Positions 16,792 through 26,311 are shown, counted from the first letter of the stretch. The stretch is 64,000 nucleotides of DNA from Petroclostridium sp. X23 (GCF_030013905.1 NZ_CP124862.1:2421051-2485050), one strand, 5' to 3'. Numbers and translations are program-made. Notes: generated by a model not told the origin, from the sequence alone.

Positions 16792-17820
16792 TTAGTCCGT
16801 TAAGATCACTTTAATCAATGGACCAGGGTCCTTTGCCAACCGCTTAAAGAGTTCAACACCTTTTTCCATTGGTTCTACTAGGCTTATCATAGGTTCTACG
16901 TTAAGTTTTCCGCTGTTTAATATATCTACGACTTCTCCGAACTCTTCAAGTGTGTAAAGGAAAGTACCGAATACCTTTAACTCTCTTGTTACTATTTCCT
17001 GCATGTTGATATTAATCATCTTAGCGGAATTACCAATCCATACGGCTGTTCCTCCAAGCTTTAAGCTTGCCATTGCTTGTTGAACGGTTGGAGTCGCTCC
17101 TACAGCTTCTAAAGCTACATCTACACCCATACCTTCCGTTTCTTTTTGAATAATTTCCTCCAGATTGTCCTTCGATGGATTAATTACAATATCTGCGCCC
17201 ATTTCCTTGGCTACACTCAGTCTGCTATCACTTAAATCTGAAACAAATACTTTTGCAGGATTCCGCATTTTAACAATAGCCAAAACCAGCATACCAATGG
17301 TTCCTGCACCTACAATGAGTACTTTTTTCCCGCTCAAATCACCGGCGTTATTTACGCCTCTATAGGCAACAGCCATAGGTTCCATCATAGAACCTACGTT
17401 ATAGGATACATTATCACTAAGCTTGAACATCAGCTTTGCAGGCATACATATATATTCTGCCATGGCACCATTACACTCTAACACACCATAAGCTTTCTTA
17501 TTAAGACAAATATGCGGTTTACCTTGCTTACAAAACTCACACTCGCCGCAGTAAAGAACAGGATATGGTGCAATGCGGTCTCCTACCTTCACTGTAGTTA
17601 CTTCTTCTCCTACTTCTTCAATAATCCCCGCGAATTCATGCCCCATTGCCATCGGTGGGATTCTTCTTCCGGTGATGCCTAGATATCCATGAACATCCGA
17701 TCCGCATATACCACAGGCTTTGACTTTAATTAATACTTCATCCTTGCCCGGACGTACATCCTCAATTTCTTCCCATCTGAGGTCCTCGGGACCATGATAA
17801 ACCAGTGCCTTCATTATCAT
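16792..17820 (-). CDS. Zinc-dependent alcohol/polyol dehydrogenase (MDR family)
   Basis: About 342 residues with all MDR zinc marks. GICGSDVHG holds the catalytic Cys near residue 40, MGHEFAG follows, and the structural-zinc segment YCGECEFCKQGKPHIC is complete. The Rossmann turn is VGAGTIGM. ATG 17820 follows GGAG by four bases; a second ATG at 17814 (MKALVYHG, the commoner family start) is ten bases away and may be the real one. The family covers galactitol-phosphate, sorbitol, threonine and related dehydrogenases. In this operon a sugar acid or derived alcohol is likely. It is the last gene of the TRAP operon. Confidence 0.85.
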   Translation of the reverse strand: MIMKALVYHGPEDLRWEEIEDVRPGKDEVLIKVKACGICGSDVHGYLGITGRRIPPMAMGHEFAGIIEEVGEEVTTVKVGDRIAPYPVLYCGECEFCKQGKPHICLNKKAYGVLECNGAMAEYICMPAKLMFKLSDNVSYNVGSMMEPMAVAYRGVNNAGDLSGKKVLIVGAGTIGMLVLAIVKMRNPAKVFVSDLSDSRLSVAKEMGADIVINPSKDNLEEIIQKETEGMGVDVALEAVGATPTVQQAMASLKLGGTAVWIGNSAKMININMQEIVTRELKVFGTFLYTLEEFGEVVDILNSGKLNVEPMISLVEPMEKGVELFKRLAKDPGPLIKVILTD

Positions 17821-18014
17821 CAATCTCCTATTTCGTATTTTTAAAATAACTATTTATAATAATCTTTCATTGTTTCCTTAGTCCATTTTAATAATCATTA
17901 ACGCATGTATAAGACCGTATTATTTAATTATATATTCTTATATTTCTGTTGTATTAAAAACACAAATACCATATTAAACACTATTCTTCTATAACATTAT
18001 TCATGGCTTATTCT

Positions 18015-18052
18015 ACAAATTACCCTTTAACATTTGTTAAAGGGTAATTTGT
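18015..18052 (-). promoter_or_regulatory. Perfect 17-bp stem-loop between dctP and the dehydrogenase
   Basis: Two 17-bp arms (18015-18031 and 18036-18052) enclose ATTT. No T-run follows on either strand, so it is not a standard terminator. A 3' stem-loop that stabilises the mRNA of the binding protein, or partly terminates, would fit. The function is inference. Confidence 0.65.
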
Positions 18053-18070
18053 AAAATTATCTAACCACTA

Positions 18071-19165
18071 TTATTGTTGAGCTTTTGCAATTTCAGCTTT
18101 TAATTCTTCTACCAAATCTTTTCCTACTTTGTCAGCAACCTCATCCCAAACGCCAGCAGTCAATTCCATAAACGGTTTTTTATCTTCTGCAGCTAATCTA
18201 GTAACTACGCCGCCTTCTTTTTCAATTTCAGCTAAATAAGTTTCAGTTGCTTCTCTATTCAACTGTCTTTCATATAAACCGGCTTCTTTTGCAGCTGCGA
18301 TAATAATATCCTGGTCTTCTTTTGGAATAGTGTCAAATATTTTTTTACTAAACAGGAACATAAATGGTGAATAAATATGTCCGGTAGTAGTGATATATTT
18401 ATTTACTTCGTGGATTCTAGCAGTATAAAAGTTTGGTACAGGGTTTTCTTGTCCGTCCATTGCATGCTGCTGAAGTGCTGTAAACACTTCTGACCATGAC
18501 ATTGGCGTCGGATTAGCCCCCATCGCTTTCCAAGCAGCTAAATGGAAGGCATTTTCCATTGTTCTTACTTTCATTCCTTTTAAGTCTTCCGGAGTTTTTA
18601 CTGCTAACTTACTGTTTGTTAAATGTCTGAAACCATTTTCCCACCATGCAAGGTTGATCAAACCTTTTGATGGCATTAAAGCTGACATTTTTTCTCCAAT
18701 AGGGCCATCCAATACTGCATCTGCAGTCTTTTCATCCGGGAACAAGAAAGGTATGTCAAAAATAGCTAACTCTTTTGTAAAACCTACCAATGGAGCAGTA
18801 GAAGTGACACATGCTTCTAGCGTCCCTGCTCTTAAAGCTTCGGTAGCTTTTACATCATCACCCAACTGATTGCTGTGATAAACTTCAACTACATATCTTC
18901 CATTTGTCTTTTCTTCAACGATTGTCTTGAATTTCTCTCTTAAAGCTACTACGGCAGGATGCTTTTCTGCAACACCATTGCTGACTTTAATAACCATTTC
19001 TGGTTCTTTTCCATTGGCATCGTTTTTTGCTTCTTGCTGTGTTCCAGGCTTATCTTCAGGCTTCGGATCATTTTGCTGCGGAGTCTTCCCAGCTTGGACG
19101 CATCCAGTTAACATTGTTGCCAGCAGAGTTCCTGCTGTAAGAATTGCTGTTAATTTTTTTCCCAT
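18071..19165 (-). CDS. TRAP transporter substrate-binding lipoprotein (DctP family)
   Basis: A 364-residue binding protein of a tripartite ATP-independent transporter. It starts with a lipoprotein signal peptide ending in LTGC (Cys22), followed by a Pro/Asp-rich linker. The mature domain carries the usual elements: LGDDVKATEALRAGTLEACV, FDIPFLFPDEKTAD, GLINLAWWENGFRHLTNSK with the Arg that binds the substrate carboxylate near residue 170, and KVRTMENAFHLAAWKAMGANPTPM. It should capture a sugar acid outside the membrane and hand it to DctQM. Good AGGAGG-like site. A long stem-loop follows the gene. Confidence 0.92.
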   Translation of the reverse strand: MGKKLTAILTAGTLLATMLTGCVQAGKTPQQNDPKPEDKPGTQQEAKNDANGKEPEMVIKVSNGVAEKHPAVVALREKFKTIVEEKTNGRYVVEVYHSNQLGDDVKATEALRAGTLEACVTSTAPLVGFTKELAIFDIPFLFPDEKTADAVLDGPIGEKMSALMPSKGLINLAWWENGFRHLTNSKLAVKTPEDLKGMKVRTMENAFHLAAWKAMGANPTPMSWSEVFTALQQHAMDGQENPVPNFYTARIHEVNKYITTTGHIYSPFMFLFSKKIFDTIPKEDQDIIIAAAKEAGLYERQLNREATETYLAEIEKEGGVVTRLAAEDKKPFMELTAGVWDEVADKVGKDLVEELKAEIAKAQQ

Positions 19166-19274
19166 TGTAAATTCCTCCTTATTTTTTGATTGCTTAGATT
19201 GTTTCTATAAAAAGGTGATTACTTAATCAAGCAGCTCCCCTTTTATATACAATAATTTTTGAGATATACTCTTT

Positions 19275-20555
19275 CTATCTTCCTATCATATTTGGAATAA
19301 ACATTACTAACCCGGGTGTATAGGTAATCAATAACAGTACCGCTACCATTACCGCAAGAAACGGCCACATCGCTTTGGTCAATTCTACCATTGACGTTTT
19401 ACCAAGCCCTATTCCAACGTATAAAACATTTCCTACAGGCGGTGTTAACAACCCTATACAAAGATTTACCGTCATGATTACTCCGAAGTGCACCGGATCA
19501 AGACCAAATCCTTCTATTAGCGGCAGTAAAATCGGCGCTAGGATAAGAATTGCAGGACCCATATCCATAACACACCCTACTAATAAGAGAAGAATATTAA
19601 CCAAGAACAAAATAACATAAATATTATCGGAAATCGCAAGGAGTGCAGAGGTCAACAATTGAGGAATATGCGCGGTGGTAATAAGATAAGCTGCTGTAGT
19701 AGCACCGCCTACCACCATCATAATTACTGCAGTCCCTCTTGCAGCATCAATCAGTATCTCCGGCATCTGCGACATCTTTAATTCTCTATAGATAAACTTG
19801 GATACCACAAAAGCATATACTACCGCTACAACTGCTGCTTCAGTAGGTGTAGCAATACCTGTTACAATACCTCCTAGAATAATGATAGGAAGTATAATCG
19901 CCCAAAAGGCCTCTTTGCTGGCCTTAAGCACCTCTTTCACCGAAGCGCGTCCTCCGGATCTGTAATTGTGCTTTTTCGCATGAAAGTACCATACAGTCAT
20001 CAAAGCAAACCCAATTAATACGCCCGGGACAATCCCTCCCAGAAATAGCTTGACAATTGAAACCCCTACTGTTACTCCATAGAGAATCAAAGGGATACTT
20101 GGCGGAATAATAGGACCTATACAACCTGCCGAACAAATCAAAGAAGTACTTTTATTGCTCTCATATCCGTTTTCTTTCATAATGGGAAGCAAAACTGACC
20201 CAACAGCTGTCGTATCTGCTACCGCCGAACCGGATACGCCTGCAAAAATCATGCTGGCAACTACCCCTACATATCCTACTCCCCCAGTAATATGACCTAC
20301 CAACGCTTGAGCAAACTTCACAATTTTAGATGAAAGTCCTCCTTGATTCATGATTTCGCCTGCGATCATAAAGAAAGGAATAGCCAATAGCGGAAAACTA
20401 TCTACACCTTTGATCAGGCTCTGGGTAAGAATTTGTGCAGAAACAGTATTACTTTGAAGCATCATCATCACAATCGCTGTTGCAATAAGACAGAAAGCAA
20501 CAGGTACATTAATTAATATCAAACCAAATAACGTTATTAAAAAAGCTGCAAGCAT
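19275..20555 (-). CDS. TRAP transporter large permease (DctM family)
   Basis: A 426-residue membrane protein with about twelve hydrophobic helices. Motifs typical of DctM are visible: PLLAIPFFMIAGEIMNQGG, GGVGYVGVVASMIFAGVSGSAVADTTAVGS and GCIGPIIPPSIPLILYGV. It forms the Na+-coupled channel part of the TRAP system. It lies 17 bp after dctQ and ahead of dctP. The GGGAGGGTG site decides ATG 20555. Confidence 0.93.
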   Translation of the reverse strand: MLAAFLITLFGLILINVPVAFCLIATAIVMMMLQSNTVSAQILTQSLIKGVDSFPLLAIPFFMIAGEIMNQGGLSSKIVKFAQALVGHITGGVGYVGVVASMIFAGVSGSAVADTTAVGSVLLPIMKENGYESNKSTSLICSAGCIGPIIPPSIPLILYGVTVGVSIVKLFLGGIVPGVLIGFALMTVWYFHAKKHNYRSGGRASVKEVLKASKEAFWAIILPIIILGGIVTGIATPTEAAVVAVVYAFVVSKFIYRELKMSQMPEILIDAARGTAVIMMVVGGATTAAYLITTAHIPQLLTSALLAISDNIYVILFLVNILLLLVGCVMDMGPAILILAPILLPLIEGFGLDPVHFGVIMTVNLCIGLLTPPVGNVLYVGIGLGKTSMVELTKAMWPFLAVMVAVLLLITYTPGLVMFIPNMIGR

Positions 20556-20572
20556 TCTCTAGACACCCTCCC

Positions 20573-21076
20573 TTATCGTTGTGTGGATAATCCGCCGGAT
20601 GATCCAAATAATTTTATAATTTTTACTATTCTAGCTAAGGTTTGCAGCAATAAAATTACGCCGCATGCAGGAACAACGCTGTATACCATCCCATAAGAAA
20701 TCTCTAAAGCCGGAGTCATCCACTCATAATTCTCAATCACAACGGTAAATCCACCTTTAGTGATCAGGATTAGGATACCCACCACAATCAAATTCGCTAT
20801 GACTAGAAGTGTTAACCCTACTTTTCTAGGCACGCTTTGAATAACAATGTCTAGATTCATGTGTTCACTTCTATCGTGCGCTAAAACTGCTCCTAAAAAG
20901 GTTATCCATATAAATAAGAACCTTGCAGTTTCATCTGCCCATGCCAATGAATTGTGTAAGAAATAACGACTAATAACGTTTGAAAAAACAACCACAATTA
21001 ACACAGTACTCAATAATACCAGTAAGTATTTAATGCCGGTTAACAAACGCTCGTAAATACTACGTATTACCCCCAT
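20573..21076 (-). CDS. TRAP transporter small permease (DctQ family)
   Basis: A 167-residue protein with four predicted helices. The DctQ signature segment WADETARFLFIWITFLGA is followed by a RSEHMNLDIV stretch. It pairs with DctM in the membrane. Strong GGAGGAGG site; it lies 37 bp after the reductase gene. Confidence 0.92.
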   Translation of the reverse strand: MGVIRSIYERLLTGIKYLLVLLSTVLIVVVFSNVISRYFLHNSLAWADETARFLFIWITFLGAVLAHDRSEHMNLDIVIQSVPRKVGLTLLVIANLIVVGILILITKGGFTVVIENYEWMTPALEISYGMVYSVVPACGVILLLQTLARIVKIIKLFGSSGGLSTQR

Positions 21077-21113
21077 ACTTTTCCTCCTCCAGCAACTTGA
21101 TACCTAATACCTA

Positions 21114-21998
21114 TTACTTTCTTACTTCTACTTGTGCTAACTTCTCATAGAACTGAACGATCCCGCTGTGGTCGTTCTGTCCTTTACCGTCTACTTTTAA
21201 AGCCTGTAATATTTCCATTACCTGGCTTGTGAGCATTAAAGGCGCTCCTACTTCTCTTCCGGTTTCAATTGCGTTTGCTAAATCTTTTATATGCAAATCA
21301 ATTCTAAAGCCAGGTTTGAAGTTTCCTGCCATTACCATTGGTGCTTTTGCATCCAATACCGTGCTGCCTGCAAGGCCTCCGCGGATCGCATTATAAATCG
21401 CTTCCGGACTTACTCCTGCTTTTGTTCCCAATACTAAAGCTTCAGACATCGCTGCGATATTTAATGCTACAATAATCTGATTTGCAAGCTTAGTGGTATT
21501 ACCTGCGCCAATCTCGCCGCAAAGTACTACGGATGCACCCATCTTGCTTAATATATCTTTACATTTATCAAAGACTTCCTGCTTTCCGCCTACCATAATG
21601 GATAAGGTTCCATCAACCGCTTTCGGTTCTCCTCCGCTTACCGGAGCATCCAACATCTCTACCCCTTTTTCAGCCAGCTTTGCAGATACTTCTTTAGAAG
21701 CCAGCGGTGCGATAGAACTCATATCTATCACGATACTTCCAGCTTTAGCACCTTCCAATACACCATTTTCCCCTAATACAACGGTTTTTACATGGGGTGA
21801 ATTCGGCAGCATGGTAATGATATATTCACATTGTGATGCTACATCTTTTGGTGAATTTCCTGCTGTAGCGCCGGCTTCAACCACTTCATTCACCGCGTCT
21901 TTATTAATATCAAATACTACCAGCTCATATCCTGCTTTAAGCAAGTTTTTTGACATAGGTTTTCCCATAATTCCTAATCCGACAAATCCGATTTTCAT
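21114..21998 (-). CDS. garR: 2-hydroxy-3-oxopropionate (tartronate semialdehyde) reductase
   Basis: A 294-residue beta-hydroxyacid dehydrogenase very close to E. coli GarR. It has the GFVGLGIMGKPMSKNLLKAG nucleotide-binding start, ITMLPNSPHVK, the substrate motif DAPVSGGEPKA near residue 122, and catalytic Lys in GAGNTTKLANQ near residue 170. It reduces tartronate semialdehyde to glycerate, the step after aldol cleavage in glucarate/galactarate breakdown. The companion aldolase is not in the window. The gene sits between the split transketolase and the TRAP genes, so uptake and breakdown of a sugar acid are co-ordinated. Confidence 0.88.
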   Translation of the reverse strand: MKIGFVGLGIMGKPMSKNLLKAGYELVVFDINKDAVNEVVEAGATAGNSPKDVASQCEYIITMLPNSPHVKTVVLGENGVLEGAKAGSIVIDMSSIAPLASKEVSAKLAEKGVEMLDAPVSGGEPKAVDGTLSIMVGGKQEVFDKCKDILSKMGASVVLCGEIGAGNTTKLANQIIVALNIAAMSEALVLGTKAGVSPEAIYNAIRGGLAGSTVLDAKAPMVMAGNFKPGFRIDLHIKDLANAIETGREVGAPLMLTSQVMEILQALKVDGKGQNDHSGIVQFYEKLAQVEVRK

Positions 21999-22051
21999 AT
22001 ATATGCCTCCTGTTAAATGTTATAATCATTTTAAAATTATGCTCTTTTAGA

Positions 22052-22987
22052 CTATTTATTAAACACCTTTTTTACAGCCTCTACAATTGCCTGAGATGTC
22101 AAACCATAGTATTCCATCAACTCATCATAGTTGCTTGCAGATGTCCCGAAACAGTCTTTCACGCCAACGAACTCGATCGGAAGATTGCTTTCCATTCTTA
22201 ATGCCTCAGCAATCGCACTTCCCAGTCCGCCTATAATGCTGTGTTCTTCTGCTGTTACGACCCCTTTGCATCCTTTGGCCATTTCTATAACAGCCTGCTG
22301 GTCTAACGGCTTGATGGTGCTTACATTTACAACTTTTACTGAGATGCCTTCTTTTTCTAATTGTTCAGCTGCTTCCATTGCTTTGGATACCATTACGCCG
22401 TTTGCAAATACCACCATATCTTTTCCATCTTTGATTTGATATACTTTTCCTATTTCATACTCCTGCGCTTCATCAGTATAGAAAGGCAGGTCATTTCTGT
22501 TGATTCTGATATATACAGGTCCCGGATAGCTCGCCATTGCTTTTACCATTTTCTTCGTTTCTATCGCATCTACCGGTACCAAGACAGTCATATTCGGTAT
22601 CGCTCTCATTACTGCCATATCCTCTACGGCTTGGTGAGTTGACCCGTCACCAAAATCCGATAATCCTGAGCTTGAACCGCAGATCTTTACGTTCAGCTTT
22701 GCAATGGAGATGGTTTGTCTTAATTGGTCGTAAGCTCTTCCCATTGCAAATATTGCAAAAGTGCTGATAAATGGAATTTTTCCTGTTAGTGAAAGTCCCG
22801 CCGCAGTGGATGCCATATTTTGCTCAGCGATTCCCATTTCAAAATATCTTTCAGGGAATTCCTGCTCAAACATGCAAGACATTGTTGATTTACCCAAATC
22901 AGCTTCTAAAGCTACGATATTTTTATTTTCTTTTCCAAGTTCAACTAATGTTTCACCATAAGCTACTCTTTGACTTTTTGTACTCAT
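22052..22987 (-). CDS. Transketolase, C-terminal subunit (split enzyme)
   Basis: About 311 residues containing the pyrimidine-binding and C-terminal domains of transketolase. It has the ALEADLGKSTM start, FPERYFEMGIAEQNMASTAAG with the catalytic Glu, and TVLVPVDAIETKKM. ATG 22987 is preceded by GAGGTG, which favours it over a GTG nine bases upstream. Ten bases separate it from the N-terminal subunit gene, so the halves should be made together and assemble into one thiamine-diphosphate enzyme. Split transketolases are common in Firmicutes sugar and sugar-acid operons; the preferred substrate is unknown. Confidence 0.92.
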   Translation of the reverse strand: MSTKSQRVAYGETLVELGKENKNIVALEADLGKSTMSCMFEQEFPERYFEMGIAEQNMASTAAGLSLTGKIPFISTFAIFAMGRAYDQLRQTISIAKLNVKICGSSSGLSDFGDGSTHQAVEDMAVMRAIPNMTVLVPVDAIETKKMVKAMASYPGPVYIRINRNDLPFYTDEAQEYEIGKVYQIKDGKDMVVFANGVMVSKAMEAAEQLEKEGISVKVVNVSTIKPLDQQAVIEMAKGCKGVVTAEEHSIIGGLGSAIAEALRMESNLPIEFVGVKDCFGTSASNYDELMEYYGLTSQAIVEAVKKVFNK

Positions 22988-22997
22988 TTTTATCACC

Positions 22998-23831
22998 TCA
23001 CGCCTTTAACTTTTCTAGATCTTTTTTAGCTATTTCGTATTGTTCCTCAGTCATTGACCCATTATGATATGCCACATTATTTTCAGCAAAGGAGATACCT
23101 TTCCCTTTTATAGTTTCTGCAATAATGACTGTTGGTTTTCCTTTCGCTTTATCTGCTTTGTCTAAGGCTTCTATGATTTGTTCCACATTATGTCCATCAA
23201 TTTCTATCACATTCCATCCAAATGCTTCCCACTTTGATGGGATAGGATTGGTATTGAATCTTTCTTTTACAGCGCCGGTTGCCTGTAATCTATTTCTATC
23301 TACAATCGCTACCAAGTTATCAATCTCAAAGTTTGCTGATGCCATGGCAGCTTCCCATATTTGTCCTTCAGCCAGTTCTCCATCACCTATGATGACGTAT
23401 ACTTTATTCTTACTGCCATCCAAGCGGAGTCCCAGCGCCATTCCATTCGCAATGGACAATCCCTGCCCCAACGAACCGGTATTTGCTTCAATCCCCGGTG
23501 TCTTAGTCATATCAGGGTGACCTTGCAATTTTGCTCCTAAAGTTTTTACTTTCTTAAGTTCCTCTTTCGGAAAAAATCCTGCCTCTGCCAAAGCAGCATA
23601 TTGCACTAAAGCTGCATGTCCTTTACTAAGTAGGAATCTGTCTCTATTTTCATCAGACGGATTCTTTGGATCTACTTTCATCTTATGAAAGTATAGAGCA
23701 GCTACAATATCGGCACAAGAACTGGAACCACCAAGATGTCCTACCTTTCCTACGCCAATAATGTCTACAATATCTTCTCTTAATTGCAGAGCTTTTTCCT
23801 CTACTGCCTTTACTACTTCTTTTGATACCAT
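22998..23831 (-). CDS. Transketolase, N-terminal thiamine-diphosphate subunit (split enzyme)
   Basis: About 277 residues from ATG 23831 (GAAGGG site); an upstream TTG at 23864 is less likely. It has GKVGHLGGSSSCADIVAALYF, LSKGHAALVQYAAL, GSLGQGLSIANG and the thiamine diphosphate/Mg motif GDGELAEGQIWEAAM with NRLQATG. It is the first gene of the sugar-acid operon. A promoter and a GntR-type operator lie 180-270 bp upstream. Confidence 0.92.
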   Translation of the reverse strand: MVSKEVVKAVEEKALQLREDIVDIIGVGKVGHLGGSSSCADIVAALYFHKMKVDPKNPSDENRDRFLLSKGHAALVQYAALAEAGFFPKEELKKVKTLGAKLQGHPDMTKTPGIEANTGSLGQGLSIANGMALGLRLDGSKNKVYVIIGDGELAEGQIWEAAMASANFEIDNLVAIVDRNRLQATGAVKERFNTNPIPSKWEAFGWNVIEIDGHNVEQIIEALDKADKAKGKPTVIIAETIKGKGISFAENNVAYHNGSMTEEQYEIAKKDLEKLKA

Positions 23832-24028
23832 TTTGACCCTTCTTTCTTTAATGATTTTAAACAAAATATCAAAATCAATGAACTAAAATAAACGGATAAA
23901 TAAAGTTGTTGATTTTACCATGGATTTGCTGATAATAAATAATCGATTCTTTCTGCGAAAGTTTAAATTTCATTGAGAAATATTTCTTTAACATTAAACG
24001 TCTGTTGTATAGCAGATATCTGTTGTTA

Positions 24029-24045
24029 GTTGTGCTACATGTTGT
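24029..24045. promoter_or_regulatory. Putative GntR operator, copy 2
   Basis: GTTGTGCTACATGTTGT, identical to 16437-16453. It lies about 30-45 bases downstream of the predicted transcription start, a position suited to repression. Confidence 0.65.
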
Positions 24046-24072
24046 TGTAACCAAAAAACTAACTTGATACTT

Positions 24073-24101
24073 ATTATACTGGATTACTTGTACATTGTAA
24101 A
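24073..24101 (-). promoter_or_regulatory. Sigma-A promoter of the transketolase/TRAP operon
   Basis: On the minus strand TTTACA (24101-24096), a 17-bp spacer and TATAAT (24078-24073). Confidence 0.7.
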
Positions 24102-24183
24102 TAAAAAAATGATAATTTCTTATTATTTTTTTGAAATTTTAATTAGTTGACATTTATCTCAATATTGTATACATAAAAAAAGA

Positions 24184-24882
24184 CTACTTCTTAGACTTTT
24201 TTTCCAGCATATTTGCCCATGTTGTCTGCACATGTTCTTCCATTACTTCCTTCGCTTTAACCCTGTCTTTCTCTATTAATGCTTCAAGGATCTTTTCATG
24301 ATAATATAACCCAATATGAGATCCTAACGTATTTACTATATCTTTCATTGAAACACTTAATATATCCTTTATAATATGAGTTAACTGTATGAGCAAAGAA
24401 TTTTTTGTAGATTCTGCCAATGCTAAATGAAAATTCAAATCTTCAATCGCAAACTTTTCAGGGTCATTCTTACACTTATGCATCTTCTCCAGAATTCCCT
24501 TAAGTACCTCTATATCTTCTTCAGTTGCTTTTTTTGCTGCCAATCCCGCTGTTTCAACTTCAATTACTTGCCTAAACTCCAATACTTCCAATGTAGCTGC
24601 ATCACTCAAAAAAACAAGCGGAATAATAGAGTTCATATAGACACCCGGTGAAGGCTCCTTTACATAAGACCCCTCCCCAGGGCGTGTTTCCAATAACCCT
24701 AAAGTTGTTAACTTCTGCACAGCTTGTCTAACTGTCATACGACTTACATCTAATTGTTGAGCAAGTTCATTTTCAGATGGAATTCTAGTTCCCGGTTTCC
24801 ATTCTCCTGAAATAATTTCGTCTCTTAATTGTTCAAAAACTTTATTACTAACATTAGTACGTTTTATTGGCTTTATTCCCAT
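24184..24882 (-). CDS. GntR/FadR-subfamily (FCD) transcriptional regulator 2
   Basis: A 232-residue paralogue of regulator 1. The winged helix segment SENELAQQLDVSRMTVRQAVQKL is followed by an FCD domain with FRQVIEVETAGLAA and FHLALAEST. It stands alone upstream of the operon it probably controls, with its stop codon about 80 bp from the operon promoter. The ribosome site is weak. Two paralogous FCD regulators sharing one operator-like sequence suggests overlapping control, possibly by different sugar-acid ligands. Confidence 0.88.
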   Translation of the reverse strand: MGIKPIKRTNVSNKVFEQLRDEIISGEWKPGTRIPSENELAQQLDVSRMTVRQAVQKLTTLGLLETRPGEGSYVKEPSPGVYMNSIIPLVFLSDAATLEVLEFRQVIEVETAGLAAKKATEEDIEVLKGILEKMHKCKNDPEKFAIEDLNFHLALAESTKNSLLIQLTHIIKDILSVSMKDIVNTLGSHIGLYYHEKILEALIEKDRVKAKEVMEEHVQTTWANMLEKKSKK

Positions 24883-25106
24883 TCACCATCGCCTACTTCT
24901 TAATATTTATATAGTCCTTTTGTTCTAAGGTAGAAACCCTGTCTACGGTATCCTATCATACAGGTAGTCTAGCATATAATTCGTTTTTTTTCAATATCTG
25001 TCCTCTTTTCAGATAAAACTTTTGTTAATTTTGTAACTATCATCACTAGTATGTTTGTCTTTTTCAGAATAAAAAATCTACCTGTTTAAAAATTCGCTAA
25101 TATCTC

Positions 25107-26123
25107 TTATTCCATATCTTCCGGGGCTTTGTCAAAATCAAATGTATTGGAAGTCAACACTAACTTGCATGCATTTACTATATCACAATTATAAATTGTA
25201 TTTTTCCCATCTTCTATTTCTTCAAGAGCTTTATCAATCCCTAGAGCCGGGCGATAAGGACGATGTGATGCCATGGCTTCCACAACATCTGCTACCGCTA
25301 AAACCATGGATTCTAAATAAATATTATCACCGGTAAGCTTAAAAGGATAACCTGTACCATCTATTCTTTCATGGTGCTGTATTACATAATCTTTAATCTT
25401 CCATGGAAAACACAATTTACTCAGTATACTATATCCGATTTCACTATGCTTTTTAATAATACTAAATTCATAATCATTAATCCTACCCGGTCTTGTTAAT
25501 ATTTCATTTGGCACGTATATTTTGCCTATATCATGCAGCAAACCTGCAATGTATATTCCTTGTCTTTTATCCGCGCTAAGACCAAATACTTGAGCTGTTT
25601 TATACGCTAAATTTGCTACTCTTTTTTGATGATTGGCAGTATACGGGTCTCGTATTTCTGTAATACTAAGCAAAGTATTAACGATCCTTAAATAATGTTC
25701 CAAACTATACCGTTCTTTATTGGTACTGTTATATGTACGCTCATCGATATCAGAAAGGTGGTGAACAACGGTGAGTATGAGTCCATTATTACATTTCTTT
25801 AAGATATACTGGTGTACACGTACATATATAATAGAGCCATCTTTACGATGTTCAAAGGCTTCAAATACATCTTGACCATTATTTTTTAAAGACTGAGAAC
25901 GAATATCCATAGTGCCGGCTAGTTCCCCTCTTATTTCACAAATATTTTTTCCAATTAATTCATCTTCCAGATATCCGTATATCTTTGTGGCACTTCTATT
26001 CACATAGATAAGATTCCCATAAAAATCATGAATAAGTATGGGGTCGCTAATACTATCAAAAAAACACAGGTCGGTTAAATCTTTACTGTCAATACATTGT
26101 CTCTCAATAATACTACTTATCAT
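25107..26123 (-). CDS. PAS-HD-GYP protein, probable c-di-GMP phosphodiesterase
   Basis: 338 residues. An N-terminal PAS domain (about 15-130; DPILIHDFYGNLIYVNRSA) is followed by an HD-GYP domain (about 150-320). The catalytic residues are intact: HDIGK, the KKHSEIG segment, HHERIDGTGYP and the VADVVEAMASHRPYR stretch. It should hydrolyse c-di-GMP in the cytoplasm, with the PAS domain sensing a cofactor or redox cue. The transcript has a long leader carrying a c-di-GMP-I riboswitch and a terminator, which implies feedback by its own substrate. ATG 26123 has GGAGGT. Confidence 0.88.
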   Translation of the reverse strand: MISSIIERQCIDSKDLTDLCFFDSISDPILIHDFYGNLIYVNRSATKIYGYLEDELIGKNICEIRGELAGTMDIRSQSLKNNGQDVFEAFEHRKDGSIIYVRVHQYILKKCNNGLILTVVHHLSDIDERTYNSTNKERYSLEHYLRIVNTLLSITEIRDPYTANHQKRVANLAYKTAQVFGLSADKRQGIYIAGLLHDIGKIYVPNEILTRPGRINDYEFSIIKKHSEIGYSILSKLCFPWKIKDYVIQHHERIDGTGYPFKLTGDNIYLESMVLAVADVVEAMASHRPYRPALGIDKALEEIEDGKNTIYNCDIVNACKLVLTSNTFDFDKAPEDME

Positions 26124-26286
26124 ATAACTACCTCCACCAAAAATCGTAATAAGTACGATTTCTTAGATTCAGACAGAAATTCAACTCCCTTTATCCTTAG
26201 AAACCGTTATCCGCCGATGTACTGCCACATATCTTCCCTTTATAAAATTTAGATACTTCACAGCAATGTCATCGAAGAATAATATA

Positions 26287-26311
26287 AAAGGCACCTATAA
26301 TAGGTGCCTTT
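26287..26311 (-). terminator. Riboswitch expression-platform terminator for the HD-GYP gene
   Basis: Arms AAAGGCACCTA and TAGGTGCCTTT form an 11-bp stem followed on the minus strand by a T-rich tail. It lies between the aptamer and the gene. Confidence 0.85.

Larger units (their letters stand above)
23832..24183. other. Control region of the sugar-acid operon
   Basis: The 352-bp gap has no gene. It carries a sigma-A promoter and the second copy of the 17-base operator sequence, and leaves a long leader before the transketolase gene. Confidence 0.7.
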
